Positions 52,375-62,066 of a DNA stretch of 64,000 nucleotides are shown piece by piece. Source of the stretch: Lachnospiraceae bacterium XBB2008 (lineage in GTDB: Bacteria > Bacillota > Clostridia > Lachnospirales > Lachnospiraceae). The position numbers and the translations under genes were made by a program. A model generated the notes under the pieces. It did not search any database, was not told where the DNA came from, and was given only the letters and a program-made list of their open reading frames with translations. The stretch lies in NCBI GenBank assembly GCA_900102235.1, contig FMVL01000006.1, positions 186,001 to 250,000 on the forward strand, in the 5' to 3' direction. Each line of letters starts with the position of its first letter. The first letter of the stretch is position 1.

Positions 52375-53400
52375 ATGAAAAAATCGGATTTTTATTATGA
52401 TCTGCCCGAAGAGCTGATCGCACAGGATCCGCTGACCGACAGGTCTTCATCGAGACTGATGGTCCTTGATAAGTCGGACGGACACATCGAGCATAAGATA
52501 TTCAGAGACATAACCGGATATCTGAATCCCGGCGATTGCCTGGTCCTCAATGACACTAAGGTCATACCCGCCAGACTCCTGGGTGCCAAGAAAGATACCG
52601 GAGGAGCAGTAGAGATACTGCTCCTTAAAAGACTGTCAGCAGACTCATGGGAATGCCTGGTCCGTCCCGGCAAAAAGATGAGGCGCGGTGCCGAGGTCGA
52701 GTTCGGAGACGGCATGCTCACAGGCAGGATCACGGATCAGAAAGACGACGGAAACCGTATAGTGGAGTTTAAGTACGACGGTATTTTCGAAGAGATCCTG
52801 GATAAACTCGGGACCATGCCGCTGCCTCCATATATTACGCATAAACTTGCGGATCCGACGAGATACCAGACCGTATATGCAAAATATGACGGCTCCGCCG
52901 CAGCACCCACCGCGGGACTTCATTTTACACCCAAGCTGCTTAAGGAAATAGAGGATAAGGGCATTCGCATAGCCTATGTCACGCTCCATGTCGGACTCGG
53001 AACTTTCCGTCCTGTCAAAGAAGACGATATACTGGACCACAAGATGCATTCCGAGTGGTATGAGGTGACGAAAGAGTCTGCCGATATCATTAACTCGGCA
53101 AAAGCATCCGGAGGCCGCATAATCTGTGTCGGGACCACTTCCACCAGGACGATAGAGTCCGTTGCCGACGATAGCGGTGCAGTTCATCCCGGAACGGGAG
53201 AGACCGATATCTTCATTTATCCCGGCTACAGATTCAAAGCACTTGATGCACTTATAACCAATTTCCATCTGCCTGAGTCAACGCTCGTGATGCTCGTCAG
53301 TGCGCTTGCGGGCAGGGAAAATGTACTTAACGCATACAAATGCGCTGTTGAGGAGAGATATCGCTTCTTCTCGTTCGGAGATGCGATGTTCATACACTGA
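52375..53400 (+). CDS. queA: S-adenosylmethionine:tRNA ribosyltransferase-isomerase
   Basis: Penultimate step of queuosine synthesis in tRNA. The 341 residues show the family signatures [14 protein letters not shown] at the N-terminus, [39 protein letters not shown] and [12 protein letters not shown]. Length is normal. No other queuosine gene (tgt, queG/H) is adjacent. The start ATG follows CGGAG by 12 bases. Confidence 0.96.
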   Translation: MKKSDFYYDLPEELIAQDPLTDRSSSRLMVLDKSDGHIEHKIFRDITGYLNPGDCLVLNDTKVIPARLLGAKKDTGGAVEILLLKRLSADSWECLVRPGKKMRRGAEVEFGDGMLTGRITDQKDDGNRIVEFKYDGIFEEILDKLGTMPLPPYITHKLADPTRYQTVYAKYDGSAAAPTAGLHFTPKLLKEIEDKGIRIAYVTLHVGLGTFRPVKEDDILDHKMHSEWYEVTKESADIINSAKASGGRIICVGTTSTRTIESVADDSGAVHPGTGETDIFIYPGYRFKALDALITNFHLPESTLVMLVSALAGRENVLNAYKCAVEERYRFFSFGDAMFIH

Positions 53401-53410
53401 GAACAAAACG

Positions 53411-54001
53411 ATGCACAGGATCAGAAAAGGCGAATACGGATATATAGCGAGCACAAGACGGCTCACGATCATAAGGACCGTGGTCTATTTTGCGCTGTGC
53501 GCAGCCATATTCATCATAGGATACGTAACCACCGGAACCCGCAGGAATCTGCTGACTATAGTGGCTGTACTGGGATGTCTTCCCGCAGCCAAGAGTCTCG
53601 TAAACACAATCATGTTCATCAGAGCACGGGGGTGTGACGAGGATACGCATGTGCAGATCGAAGAGGTGCTCAAAGTTGCCGGTGAAGTGTCCGCACGAAT
53701 GAAAAGCGCATATGATCTGTATATGACCACATACAATAAGAACTATCCCGTATCGCATCTGACCGTGTACGGCAATATGGTCACCGGACTCATTCCCGGG
53801 GCCGATACGGACATTTTGAACGGTTGTGAGAAACATATCGATGAGAGACTTAGGCAGGAATCGATAAGCGGGCTTACCATCAAGATATTCGGTGATACCG
53901 GAAAGTATGTATCAAGGCTCGGTCAGTTATCCGGACTGGAAGCGGGCGCAGGCCCCGATCCTGTACGGATCCTTGATACGCTTAAGTCGGTTTCACTGTA
54001 G
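53411..54001 (+). CDS. Small membrane protein of unknown function
   Basis: A 196-residue protein with two adjacent transmembrane helices (about 19-38 and 44-62) and a cytoplasmic C-terminal domain of about 130 residues. I do not recognise a family with certainty. The frame extends to 53300 within queA, but the ATG at 53411 (MHRIRKGEYGYI) is the sensible start. It lies between queA and an RNA pseudouridine synthase, 10 and 15 bases away, in one string. Confidence 0.78.
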   Translation: MHRIRKGEYGYIASTRRLTIIRTVVYFALCAAIFIIGYVTTGTRRNLLTIVAVLGCLPAAKSLVNTIMFIRARGCDEDTHVQIEEVLKVAGEVSARMKSAYDLYMTTYNKNYPVSHLTVYGNMVTGLIPGADTDILNGCEKHIDERLRQESISGLTIKIFGDTGKYVSRLGQLSGLEAGAGPDPVRILDTLKSVSL

Positions 54002-54016
54002 TTTTCGGAGAAAAAA

Positions 54017-55069
54017 ATGCGTCAGATCACTGTATCTCATATGGATGCCGGACGCAGACTCGACGGCTTTTTGCAGAAGACCATGCCTGCGGCAGGCCTT
54101 TCTTTTATATACAAGATGCTCCGGAAGAAGAATATCACCGTAAACGGCAAAAAAACCGACGGGAATTATAAGCTGAACGAAGGTGATGTCATATCGGTCT
54201 TTTTCTCGGATGAAACATATGAGAAGATGACCGGTTCATCCGCCAAGGCCGCTCCGGGCGAAGTTACAGGCGCAAATATCGGGATAAATATCATAGAATA
54301 TCTTGAAGCGTACAAAAAACTGGGTGATATCCCGATCATCTATGAAGATGATGATTACATATTCGCGGATAAACCTGCCGGCGTACTATCGCAGAAAGCA
54401 AACGCTGCGGATGTATCGATGAATGAATGGCTGGTCGGAAAGATGCTTGACGACGGATCTCTTGATGAGAAGAGTCTTAAGACTTTCAAACCGGCTTTTG
54501 CCAACAGGCTGGACCGTAATACCTCCGGGCTGATCCTGGGAGGAAAATCTCTTAAAGCGCTTCAGACGCTCAGCGCTTTGCTGAAGGACCGGAGCATGCA
54601 CAAGTACTATCTGTGTCTGGCTTCGGGAAAACCGGATGAGAAACTGCCGGTCGATTTCGAAGACTTTACCGATGTATATGCACGCATGGTCAAGGATCAC
54701 GACAGGAATGTCGCAACGATCATTCCGGACAATCGTAAGGACGATGCAGGAGCGGATACATATGATATCCATACCGGCTTCAGGCTCGTGCGGACTTTTA
54801 CGGATGATAAAGGACGGGAATATATGCTGCTCGAGGTTCTTTTGCATACAGGAAGATCTCACCAGATAAGGGCACAGCTCGGAGCGCTCGGACATCCGAT
54901 AGCCGGTGATGTTAAGTACGGCGCGGAAATAGAAAAAAATCCGGATGATAGAAACGGACAGCTTCTTCATGCATACAGGGTCGTCTTTCCCGAATCCCCG
55001 GATGCAGGGAAGATGAGCGGATGCGAATTTAAGACGGCACTTCCTTTATTTGCCGACTTTTCCCGATGA
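54017..55069 (+). CDS. RluA-family pseudouridine synthase
   Basis: RNA-modifying enzyme of 350 residues. An N-terminal S4 RNA-binding domain (1-70, AGRRLDGFLQK and KNITVNGKKTDGNYKL) is followed by the catalytic domain: IYEDDDYIFADKPAGVLS, the catalytic aspartate in NRLDRNTSGLIL, and HTGRSHQIRAQLGALGHPIAGD. Likely target is 23S rRNA (RluC/RluD type) but the site cannot be told. Confidence 0.92.
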   Translation: MRQITVSHMDAGRRLDGFLQKTMPAAGLSFIYKMLRKKNITVNGKKTDGNYKLNEGDVISVFFSDETYEKMTGSSAKAAPGEVTGANIGINIIEYLEAYKKLGDIPIIYEDDDYIFADKPAGVLSQKANAADVSMNEWLVGKMLDDGSLDEKSLKTFKPAFANRLDRNTSGLILGGKSLKALQTLSALLKDRSMHKYYLCLASGKPDEKLPVDFEDFTDVYARMVKDHDRNVATIIPDNRKDDAGADTYDIHTGFRLVRTFTDDKGREYMLLEVLLHTGRSHQIRAQLGALGHPIAGDVKYGAEIEKNPDDRNGQLLHAYRVVFPESPDAGKMSGCEFKTALPLFADFSR

Positions 55070-55099
55070 TGATGAAATGACAGAAGACAGGTGATCGAT

Positions 55100-56749
55100 A
55101 TGTTAAAGGTTCTTCTTGTGGAAGACGAATTTGTCGTCAGAGAAGGTATCAAAAAAATAGACTGGGGCACTTACGGCTATGAATTCTGCGGTGAGGCATC
55201 GGACGGAGAACTTGCCCTTCCTCTCATCCGTAAGACGATGCCCGATATAGTTATCACGGATATCAAGATGCCTTTTATGGACGGCCTTGAACTGACGAGG
55301 CAGATACGCAGGGAGTTTCCCGATATGGAGATCATAATCCTTTCGGGATATGAAGAATTCGAGTATGCGCGTGACGCGATCTCACTCGGGGTATCGAAAT
55401 ATCTGTCAAAGCCGATAGGCTCTTCGGAACTGATCAGGGAACTTGACGATCTTAAAGAGAACATCGAACAGAAAAAACTCGAACGGGAGATGCGCCTCCA
55501 GTATCAGAAGGATATGTCCGAGGATGTGAGAAGCATGCGCAGAGCCTTTTTCAAAGATCTGGTAGGCGGTAATCTGTCGGTATCACAGCTGATCGAAGAA
55601 GCGGAGGAAAACGAGATAGACCTGGTCGCTTCGGCATATTGCATACTTCTGTGTAATGTATCCAAGGGCTCGTTATCCGCTGACGGAGACGAAAAGGATG
55701 TCGACAGCATGTATGAAACTCTCGGAGAGTGGTCGGATAAATACGGTGATGATTTCCTTGTGTTCGAAAGAGATCTGGACGGAGTTGCCATACTTTTTAA
55801 AGGAGCCGATGCCGAGAGCGTAAGAGCATCGGTAAAAAAGCATTCCCGCGAGTTTGCCGAAATGATGTCGAAGATGGACGGTGTCAGATTCTACGCGGGC
55901 ATCGGCTCCGTGGCAGAACGCGTGAGCGAGATAAGCAAAAGCTTCGAAAACGCATCCAAGGCTTTTGCCCACAGGTATTTCGATCCCGCGAGCAGAATAG
56001 TGACGTATGATCCGCTCATGGCTGAAGAAGACATAATCGTTTCGACGGATGACCGTATACCGGATGTACGTCATGAGGACGATAAGAACATAGAATTCAG
56101 TGCGATAGATATCAATGATGCATCCAGGAACATGCTTCTGGAGTATCTGCGAACGGGTGATGAGACCGATGTGGACTATTTCGTTCGGGAATACCTGGAT
56201 CAGGTTGGAGGCAGCGCATTAAACTCGCTGCTTTTCAGGCAGTATCTCGTGATGGATGTCTACTTTACCGTGGCAGGGTTCGTGACTGACCTGGGATTTG
56301 CCAAAGAAGATATAGAAGCACCCGACAGTGCCATGACCATAGCTCAGAGCATTGACGGAGTCAGGGATTTTTGCATACGCATAATATCCGCGGCCATGGA
56401 GCTCAGGGATTCATCTTCGAGAAATAAATACAAGGATGTTGCAGAGACTGCTGTAGCTTATATAGAAGAGCATTATATGGATGAGGATCTGTCGCTTAAC
56501 ACTCTGGCGGAGCATGTGCGCTTCAGCCCGAACCACTTAAGCATGATCTTTTCCCAGCAGATGGGAGTGACTTTCAGTAAATATCTGATCGAATACAGGA
56601 TCGGCAAGGCCAAGGAAGCCTTGAAGTGCACGTCCATGAAGAGCTCCGAGATAGCACTGGAAGTGGGATACCGTGACCCTCATTATTTTTCATATATGTT
56701 TAAGAAGATCACCGGACAGACTCCGACTCAGTACCGGGAAGGCAAATGA
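55100..56749 (+). CDS. YesN-type response regulator with AraC DNA-binding domain
   Basis: A 549-residue regulator: receiver domain (1-120) with the phosphoacceptor Asp in DIVITDIKMPFMDG and Lys in YLSKPIG; a long middle region (about 140-430); and an AraC double helix-turn-helix (about 445-548; SLNTLAEHVRFSPNHLSMIF and SEIALEVGYRDPHYFSYMFKK). Start is the ATG at 55100; the GTG at 55091 is part of its ribosome site. Translationally coupled to the sensor kinase (ATGA). The neighbouring sugar transporter is the likely target. Confidence 0.93.
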   Translation: MLKVLLVEDEFVVREGIKKIDWGTYGYEFCGEASDGELALPLIRKTMPDIVITDIKMPFMDGLELTRQIRREFPDMEIIILSGYEEFEYARDAISLGVSKYLSKPIGSSELIRELDDLKENIEQKKLEREMRLQYQKDMSEDVRSMRRAFFKDLVGGNLSVSQLIEEAEENEIDLVASAYCILLCNVSKGSLSADGDEKDVDSMYETLGEWSDKYGDDFLVFERDLDGVAILFKGADAESVRASVKKHSREFAEMMSKMDGVRFYAGIGSVAERVSEISKSFENASKAFAHRYFDPASRIVTYDPLMAEEDIIVSTDDRIPDVRHEDDKNIEFSAIDINDASRNMLLEYLRTGDETDVDYFVREYLDQVGGSALNSLLFRQYLVMDVYFTVAGFVTDLGFAKEDIEAPDSAMTIAQSIDGVRDFCIRIISAAMELRDSSSRNKYKDVAETAVAYIEEHYMDEDLSLNTLAEHVRFSPNHLSMIFSQQMGVTFSKYLIEYRIGKAKEALKCTSMKSSEIALEVGYRDPHYFSYMFKKITGQTPTQYREGK

Positions 56750-58203
56750 AGCTGACGCAGAGGATAAAGACATATTACAGAAACTTAAGTCTGGCCGATA
56801 AACTCAGGCTTTCTTACTTTGCGGTCCTGATCCCGATGCTGATACTTGTCGTTATCAGCGTCTTCAACATGTATTTTGGCAACGCCAGATATAAGGACAT
56901 AATCGAGTCCGCTGTGGTTGCCAGTGAGTTTTCGCTTGATTTCAAGGAAGACTTTGACTATGAGACATATCTTCTGGTAGTGGAGAACAAGACTATCGAA
57001 GAGTCGGCGGTTTATCCCATGCTCGACGAAGCCGGGCGGATCGTAGACAGACTTGACGAACTTACCAAAGACGATGAGGATGACTCGAGACTTTCAAGTG
57101 CAAAGCAGTATCTGACCAATCTCCATAAATATATAGAAAGAATAGAACTGAACCTCCTGACCGGAAACATGTATGAGGAAAACATGCTGATCTGGGAGAA
57201 TGATGTTCAGATAGTTACGGCGCTCTTAAGTGAGACGCTGAATGAGTATATATATAATGAGGTCAGAAACATTCAGGAAGCGCGTGATGATCTTGAACAT
57301 AAGACAATCATCTCGATAGTCATGACTGCGGTCGGTGCGGTCATTCTGCTTGGATGTACTTTCCTTTTTTCCATACTGATCCCCAGATCGATCATAAGAC
57401 CCATATACGAGATAAGGGATGTTACCGGTCAGGTTGCCGAAGGAAACCTGAGTGTCCGCACGCATATCGAGTACGGCGATGAAGTAAAGGAACTCGGAGA
57501 ATCCCTGAATGTCATGATCGACAAGATCGAGGCACTGCTCGATCAGGTGACCGTGGAACAAGAGAGGCTTCACCACGCCGAGCTCGAACTTTTGCAGGCA
57601 CAGATCAATCCTCATTTCCTGTACAATACCCTCGATACGATCGTCTGGCTGGCCGAGAGCGGAGAACAGTCCAAGGTCGTCAGCATGGTCGGTTCGCTGT
57701 CCAAGTTTTTCAGGACTTCCTTAAATCAGGGAAAAGACAATATAACCATAGGTGAGGAACTGCAGCATGCCGGCAGCTATCTTGAGATCCAGCAGGTGAG
57801 ATATCAGGATATCCTGTCGTATGATATCGCTGTACCCGAGAAACTGTGGAAATACATGATCCCCAAGATCACGATCCAGCCTCTTATCGAAAATGCTCTT
57901 TACCATGGGATCAAAAACAAGCGCGGAATGGGCTGTATCCGTGTTACGGGCGAGGCATATGAAGATCACTTCTGCATATATGTAAGTGATGACGGCATAG
58001 GCATGTCCGAAGAAAGACTCGAGAAGATCCGCAACCGGATCAGCCATATGGATCCTTCCAAGGGTGAGATATTCGGATTATATAACGTGAACGAGAGGAT
58101 ACGCCTTCGGGCCGGCGATGATTACGGCATATCCATAGACAGTAAGTACGGATATGGTACCACCGTGTGCATCAAACTACCATATATGGTATCCGAAGCG
58201 TGA
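56746..58203 (+). CDS. YesM-type sensor histidine kinase
   Basis: Membrane sensor of 485 residues: transmembrane helix at about 20-42, an extracellular domain of about 140 residues, second helix at about 187-208, HAMP linker, then the His_kinase domain with the phosphoacceptor in QINPHFLYNTLDTI and an ATPase with PLIENALYHGIKN, DDGIGM and GLYNVNERI. Pairs with the response regulator before it. It may sense the sugar through the lipoprotein encoded after the transporter (inference). Confidence 0.94.
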   Translation: MKLTQRIKTYYRNLSLADKLRLSYFAVLIPMLILVVISVFNMYFGNARYKDIIESAVVASEFSLDFKEDFDYETYLLVVENKTIEESAVYPMLDEAGRIVDRLDELTKDDEDDSRLSSAKQYLTNLHKYIERIELNLLTGNMYEENMLIWENDVQIVTALLSETLNEYIYNEVRNIQEARDDLEHKTIISIVMTAVGAVILLGCTFLFSILIPRSIIRPIYEIRDVTGQVAEGNLSVRTHIEYGDEVKELGESLNVMIDKIEALLDQVTVEQERLHHAELELLQAQINPHFLYNTLDTIVWLAESGEQSKVVSMVGSLSKFFRTSLNQGKDNITIGEELQHAGSYLEIQQVRYQDILSYDIAVPEKLWKYMIPKITIQPLIENALYHGIKNKRGMGCIRVTGEAYEDHFCIYVSDDGIGMSEERLEKIRNRISHMDPSKGEIFGLYNVNERIRLRAGDDYGISIDSKYGYGTTVCIKLPYMVSEA

Positions 58204-58293
58204 TCCGATAACAAAATATACTTCTTTCGTAAGATATTCAACTTTTCCGGGATTGGTCATAGAATCTTTAACCATCTCCACAAAATAGTCCAT
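58177..58293 (-). CDS. Possible short minus-strand ORF
   Basis: Thirty-eight codons, starting MDYFVEMVKDSM, with GGAAAGG five bases before the ATG; the codon before the ATG is a stop. It occupies most of the gap between the kinase and the transporter and overlaps the kinase end by 27 bases. No homology recognised; could be chance. Confidence 0.25.
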   Translation of the reverse strand: MDYFVEMVKDSMTNPGKVEYLTKEVYFVIGSRFGYHIW

Positions 58294-58315
58294 TTATACC
58301 TTTCCAACCAGTGAA

Positions 58316-58347
58316 TATAATGAGACCATCAAAGGAATGGTCCTTTG
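58316..58347 (+). promoter_or_regulatory. Promoter -10 and 5' stem-loop of the sugar transporter
   Basis: TATAAT at 58316-58321 has only a poor -35 (TTTATA, 58293-58298), as expected for an activator-dependent promoter. Right after it, GACCAT (58324-58329) can pair with ATGGTC (58337-58342), and CAAAGGA (58330-58336) with TCCTTTG (58341-58347); the two stems exclude each other. The second would sit at the 5' end of the mRNA. Confidence 0.5.
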
Positions 58348-58375
58348 GGTAAACTTACTTAGGAGGAAATATCTT

Positions 58376-59371
58376 ATGAAGAAGAGAGTATTGGCAGTTC
58401 TTATGGCTGCAGCCATGGTAGTAGGTCTTACCGCTTGTGGCGCTTCAGGTGCAGCATCCACCGATTCCGCATCATCGGGATCATCAGGCGGACTTATCAA
58501 AGTCGGTATCATCAACAACGACCCCAACGAGTCCGGTTATCGTACAGCTAACGATAAGGATCTGAAGGCAACATTTACCGAGGCTAACGGCTATGAGGCA
58601 TCATTTGCTTATTCACTGAAGAATGACGAGCAGATCGCAGCAGCTCAGAAGTTCATCCAGGACGGCGTTGATTATCTGCTTCTCTCTGCAGCAGACACTT
58701 CAGGATGGGATTCGGTTCTTAAGGATGCACAGGATGCAGGCATCAAGGTTATCCTTTTCGACCGTACTATCGATGCCAGCGAAGATCTCTATGTAGCAAG
58801 TATCGTTTCCGATATGGCACAGGAAGGCCAGACAGCAGTTGACTGGCTTGCAAGCCAGAACCTTCCCGAGTACAACATCATCCACATCCAGGGTGTTATG
58901 GGTTCCGCAGCTCAGCAGGGTCGTACCGGCGCTCTTGATGCCAAGGTAGCAGCTGAGTCCAACTGGAACATCGTTACCCAGCAAACAGCAGAGTGGAATG
59001 CAGAGACAGCACAGCAGATCGTTCAGTCACAGATCGATGCAGGCGCAGACTTCAACGTAATCTATGCAGAGAACGACGATATGGCTAAGGGTGCTGTAGC
59101 AGCTCTTGACGCAGCAAACATTTCTCACGGCGTTGACGGCGATGTCATCATCATGGGCTTCGACTGCAACAAGTGGGCACTTCAGGAACTGCTTGACAAG
59201 AACTGGAACTATGACGGACAGTGCAATCCTTTCCAGTCTTCTTACATCGACGAGATCATCAAGAAGCTTGAAGCAGGCCAGACAATCTCTGACAAAGTCA
59301 TCATCATGACAGAGAAGGGCTTTGATGCTACAACTATCACTGAGGACGATGTAAACAACTACGGTATCTGA
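58376..59371 (+). CDS. Sugar ABC transporter substrate-binding lipoprotein (YtfQ-like)
   Basis: A 331-residue periplasmic-binding-protein type 1 lipoprotein. The signal peptide ends at LTAC (C21), then a Ser/Ala-rich linker. Fold signatures are KVGIINNDPNESGYRTANDKD, IQDGVDYLLLSAADTSGWDSVL and QGVMGSAAQQGRTGAL, close to the galactofuranose-binding YtfQ family. Start ATG 58376 after AGGAGG; codon use is biased as for an abundant protein. First gene after the YesMN pair. Confidence 0.92.
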   Translation: MKKRVLAVLMAAAMVVGLTACGASGAASTDSASSGSSGGLIKVGIINNDPNESGYRTANDKDLKATFTEANGYEASFAYSLKNDEQIAAAQKFIQDGVDYLLLSAADTSGWDSVLKDAQDAGIKVILFDRTIDASEDLYVASIVSDMAQEGQTAVDWLASQNLPEYNIIHIQGVMGSAAQQGRTGALDAKVAAESNWNIVTQQTAEWNAETAQQIVQSQIDAGADFNVIYAENDDMAKGAVAALDAANISHGVDGDVIIMGFDCNKWALQELLDKNWNYDGQCNPFQSSYIDEIIKKLEAGQTISDKVIIMTEKGFDATTITEDDVNNYGI

Positions 59372-59401
59372 TCCTGATCACCGAAATCTAAATGTATCTG
59401 T

Positions 59402-59440
59402 AGGGCGCGGAGGCGTAAAATGCGCTGCCGCGCCCTTTTG
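59402..59440 (+). terminator. Intercistronic terminator/attenuator
   Basis: AGGGCGCGG (59402-59410) pairs with CCGCGCCCT (59428-59436), 9 bp, with a 17-base loop and TTTTGTT after. Placed between the binding-protein and ATPase genes, it likely lets only part of the transcripts continue. Confidence 0.75.
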
Positions 59441-59465
59441 TTAAGAAACGGCGGAGGTGACTTGC

Positions 59466-60980
59466 GTGAAAGAAAACGCTGTGCTTAGTATGAAAGGCAT
59501 CGACAAGGTCTTTCCCGGAGTAAGAGCGCTGCAGAATGTCGACTTTACATTATGTGAAGGCGAGATACATGCTCTGATGGGAGAGAACGGTGCCGGAAAA
59601 TCCACATTGATCAAAGTCTTGACCGGTGTATATGTTAAAGACGGAGGACAGATATTCTTAAAAGGCCATGAAGGAGAGGTCCATATCAAATCTCCCCAGG
59701 ATGCTCAGAATCTCGGGATCAGCACGGTGTATCAGGAGATCACGTTATGTCCCAATCTGTCTGTTGCTGAAAATATGTTCATAGGACGTGGCAAAGGGGC
59801 AACCCTTAACTGGTCACAGATGAACAAAGCCACTACGGAGATACTGAAGTCTCTCGATATCCCCGCGACTGCGACCATGCAGCTGTCTAACTGTTCCATA
59901 GCGGTTCAGCAGATGATAGCCATAGCAAGGGCAGTAGACATGGAATGCAAGGTTCTGATCCTCGATGAACCTACATCCAGTCTTGATGACAATGAAGTGG
60001 CCAAGCTATTTAAGCTTATGAGAGATCTTAAGGCGAAGGGGGTCGGCATTATCTTCGTTACACACTTCCTGGATCAGGTATATGAAGTGTGCGATAAGAT
60101 AACCGTTCTTCGTGACGGCCAGCTGGTCGGAGAGTATGAGATAGAGAACCTTCCGAGACTCGAACTTGTAAGCAAGATGCTCGGTAAGGAGATGGATGAT
60201 CTTTCGGAGATCAAGGACAGTTCCGAAGGGAGCGTATCCGTCAGGGATGAAGTTCCCGTACTCGAAGCGGAAGGCCTGTATTCCAATACAGGTATCAAAC
60301 CGTTCGATTTCTATATCAACAAGGGTGAAGTAAACGGATTCACCGGACTTCTCGGTTCCGGTCGAAGCGAATGCGTCAGAGCCATATTCGGTGCCGACAG
60401 AGTCCTGGGCGGAACCGTTAAGGTAAACGGGCAGACCGTGAAGATCAAGGCACCCATAGATGCCATGAAGAAAGGTATCGGTTATCTGCCTGAAGACCGT
60501 AAGGTTGACGGTATCATCGGCGATCTGAGCGTCAGAGAGAACATCATCCTGGCAGCACAGGTCCTCAAGGGATTCTTCAAACCCTATAAGAAATCCGAAC
60601 AGTATAAGCTTGCTCAGGAATATATCAGGATGCTGTCGATCAAGACCGCAAGTGAGGATACCCCCATCAGATCTCTTTCAGGCGGTAACCAGCAGAAGGT
60701 CATACTTGCCAGATGGCTTCTTACACATCCCGAATATCTTATACTTGATGAGCCTACCAGAGGTATCGACATAGGTACCAAGGTTGACATCCAGAAGCTG
60801 GTTCTCAAACTTGCTTCCGAAGGCATGAGCGTTACCTTCATTTCTTCGGAGACTGATGAGATGCTCAGGACATGTTCACGACTCATCGTTATGAGAGATC
60901 TGAATAAAGTCGGAGAGTTATCGGGTGAAGATCTGAACCAGAGCAAGATCATGAGTACTATCGCAGGAGGTGACAAATAA
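59466..60980 (+). CDS. Sugar ABC transporter ATP-binding protein (YtfR/MglA-like)
   Basis: A 504-residue tandem ATPase. The first domain has Walker A GENGAGKST and LDEPTSSLD; the second has the degenerate Walker A GLLGSGRSE, normal in this family, and LSGGNQQKV with LDEPTRGIDIG. Start is the GTG at 59466, 8 bases after GGAGG; the GTG at 59457 overlaps that site. Overlaps the permease start by one base. Confidence 0.94.
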   Translation: MKENAVLSMKGIDKVFPGVRALQNVDFTLCEGEIHALMGENGAGKSTLIKVLTGVYVKDGGQIFLKGHEGEVHIKSPQDAQNLGISTVYQEITLCPNLSVAENMFIGRGKGATLNWSQMNKATTEILKSLDIPATATMQLSNCSIAVQQMIAIARAVDMECKVLILDEPTSSLDDNEVAKLFKLMRDLKAKGVGIIFVTHFLDQVYEVCDKITVLRDGQLVGEYEIENLPRLELVSKMLGKEMDDLSEIKDSSEGSVSVRDEVPVLEAEGLYSNTGIKPFDFYINKGEVNGFTGLLGSGRSECVRAIFGADRVLGGTVKVNGQTVKIKAPIDAMKKGIGYLPEDRKVDGIIGDLSVRENIILAAQVLKGFFKPYKKSEQYKLAQEYIRMLSIKTASEDTPIRSLSGGNQQKVILARWLLTHPEYLILDEPTRGIDIGTKVDIQKLVLKLASEGMSVTFISSETDEMLRTCSRLIVMRDLNKVGELSGEDLNQSKIMSTIAGGDK

Positions 60981-62065
60981 TGGAACGTGTAAAACAGAAA
61001 TTTGTCATGACTAATTTGTTAAGAAATCAGATGTTCATCCCGATCGCGGCTCTGCTCATCATCTTTTTGTTCAATCTGATCGCTGATCCCACTTTCTTTA
61101 AGATCACTCTCGGATATAACAATGCGGGCAATCCGCTTCTGAACGGTTATCTGATAACCATTCTCGACTACGGTTCGGAACTTGCGATCCTTGCGATAGG
61201 CATGACTCTTGTTACCTCTGCCAGCGGCGGACAGGATATTTCCGTAGGTGCGGCGATAGCTATAGCCGGTTCAGTGATCTTAAGGATCCTGTGCGGATCA
61301 AACTCCAGGTCCGAAGAACTCCAGGCTCCGATCATAGTCGCTTTCCTGGTAGCATGCGTGGTCGCTGCTTTATTCGGTGCATTCAACGGTGTACTTGTAG
61401 CAGTATTTAAGATCCAGCCCATGGTTGCGACCCTGATCCTTTATACGGCAGGCCGTTCCATAGCCGCATGGATCAATAATAATGAACTTCCCATAGTAAA
61501 TGATGTGAGATTCACCTACTTCGGCGGACTGATCCCCGGCATACCGATCCCGGTTCCGTTCTTCATAGCCGCGATATGTGTGCTCATCATTTTCCTGGTA
61601 CTGAAGTTTACGACACTCGGCTTATATACCCAGGCCGTGGGCATCAATGAAAGAGCAGCGAAGTTAAACGGTTTAAATCCCGTAGTGATCAAGATCCTCA
61701 CCTTCGTTATCCTCGGTCTGTGTGTTGCGGTATGCGGACTCATCAAGACCAGCCGGCTGTCAACGATCAACTATTCGGTCATCGCGAAGGATATAGAGAT
61801 GGATGCGATCCTCGCGGTCGCACTCGGCGGAAACGCTCTGGGCGGCGGTAAGTTCAACATGTGGGCATCCATACTCGGCGCATATGTTATTCAGGCTCTG
61901 ACTACCACACTTTATAAGTTTAATGTAAAGTCAACAGCTCTTCCCGCATATAAAGCTGTAGTCGTTATCATCCTGGTTGTAGCATCTGCTCCGATAGTCA
62001 GAGAGAAAGCCCAGGAGATCATCAAGAAGATCAAACACGGCAATGTCGAGAAGGAGGTGGCTTAA
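60980..62065 (+). CDS. Sugar ABC transporter permease 1 (YtfT-like)
   Basis: A 361-residue permease of the ribose/galactofuranose family with about ten hydrophobic helices. The signature ASGGQDISVGAAIAIAG is near residue 75, and GGNALGGGKFNMWAS near the C-terminus is typical. TAATG overlap with the ATPase gene. Confidence 0.93.
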   Translation: MERVKQKFVMTNLLRNQMFIPIAALLIIFLFNLIADPTFFKITLGYNNAGNPLLNGYLITILDYGSELAILAIGMTLVTSASGGQDISVGAAIAIAGSVILRILCGSNSRSEELQAPIIVAFLVACVVAALFGAFNGVLVAVFKIQPMVATLILYTAGRSIAAWINNNELPIVNDVRFTYFGGLIPGIPIPVPFFIAAICVLIIFLVLKFTTLGLYTQAVGINERAAKLNGLNPVVIKILTFVILGLCVAVCGLIKTSRLSTINYSVIAKDIEMDAILAVALGGNALGGGKFNMWASILGAYVIQALTTTLYKFNVKSTALPAYKAVVVIILVVASAPIVREKAQEIIKKIKHGNVEKEVA

Positions 62066-62066
62066 C

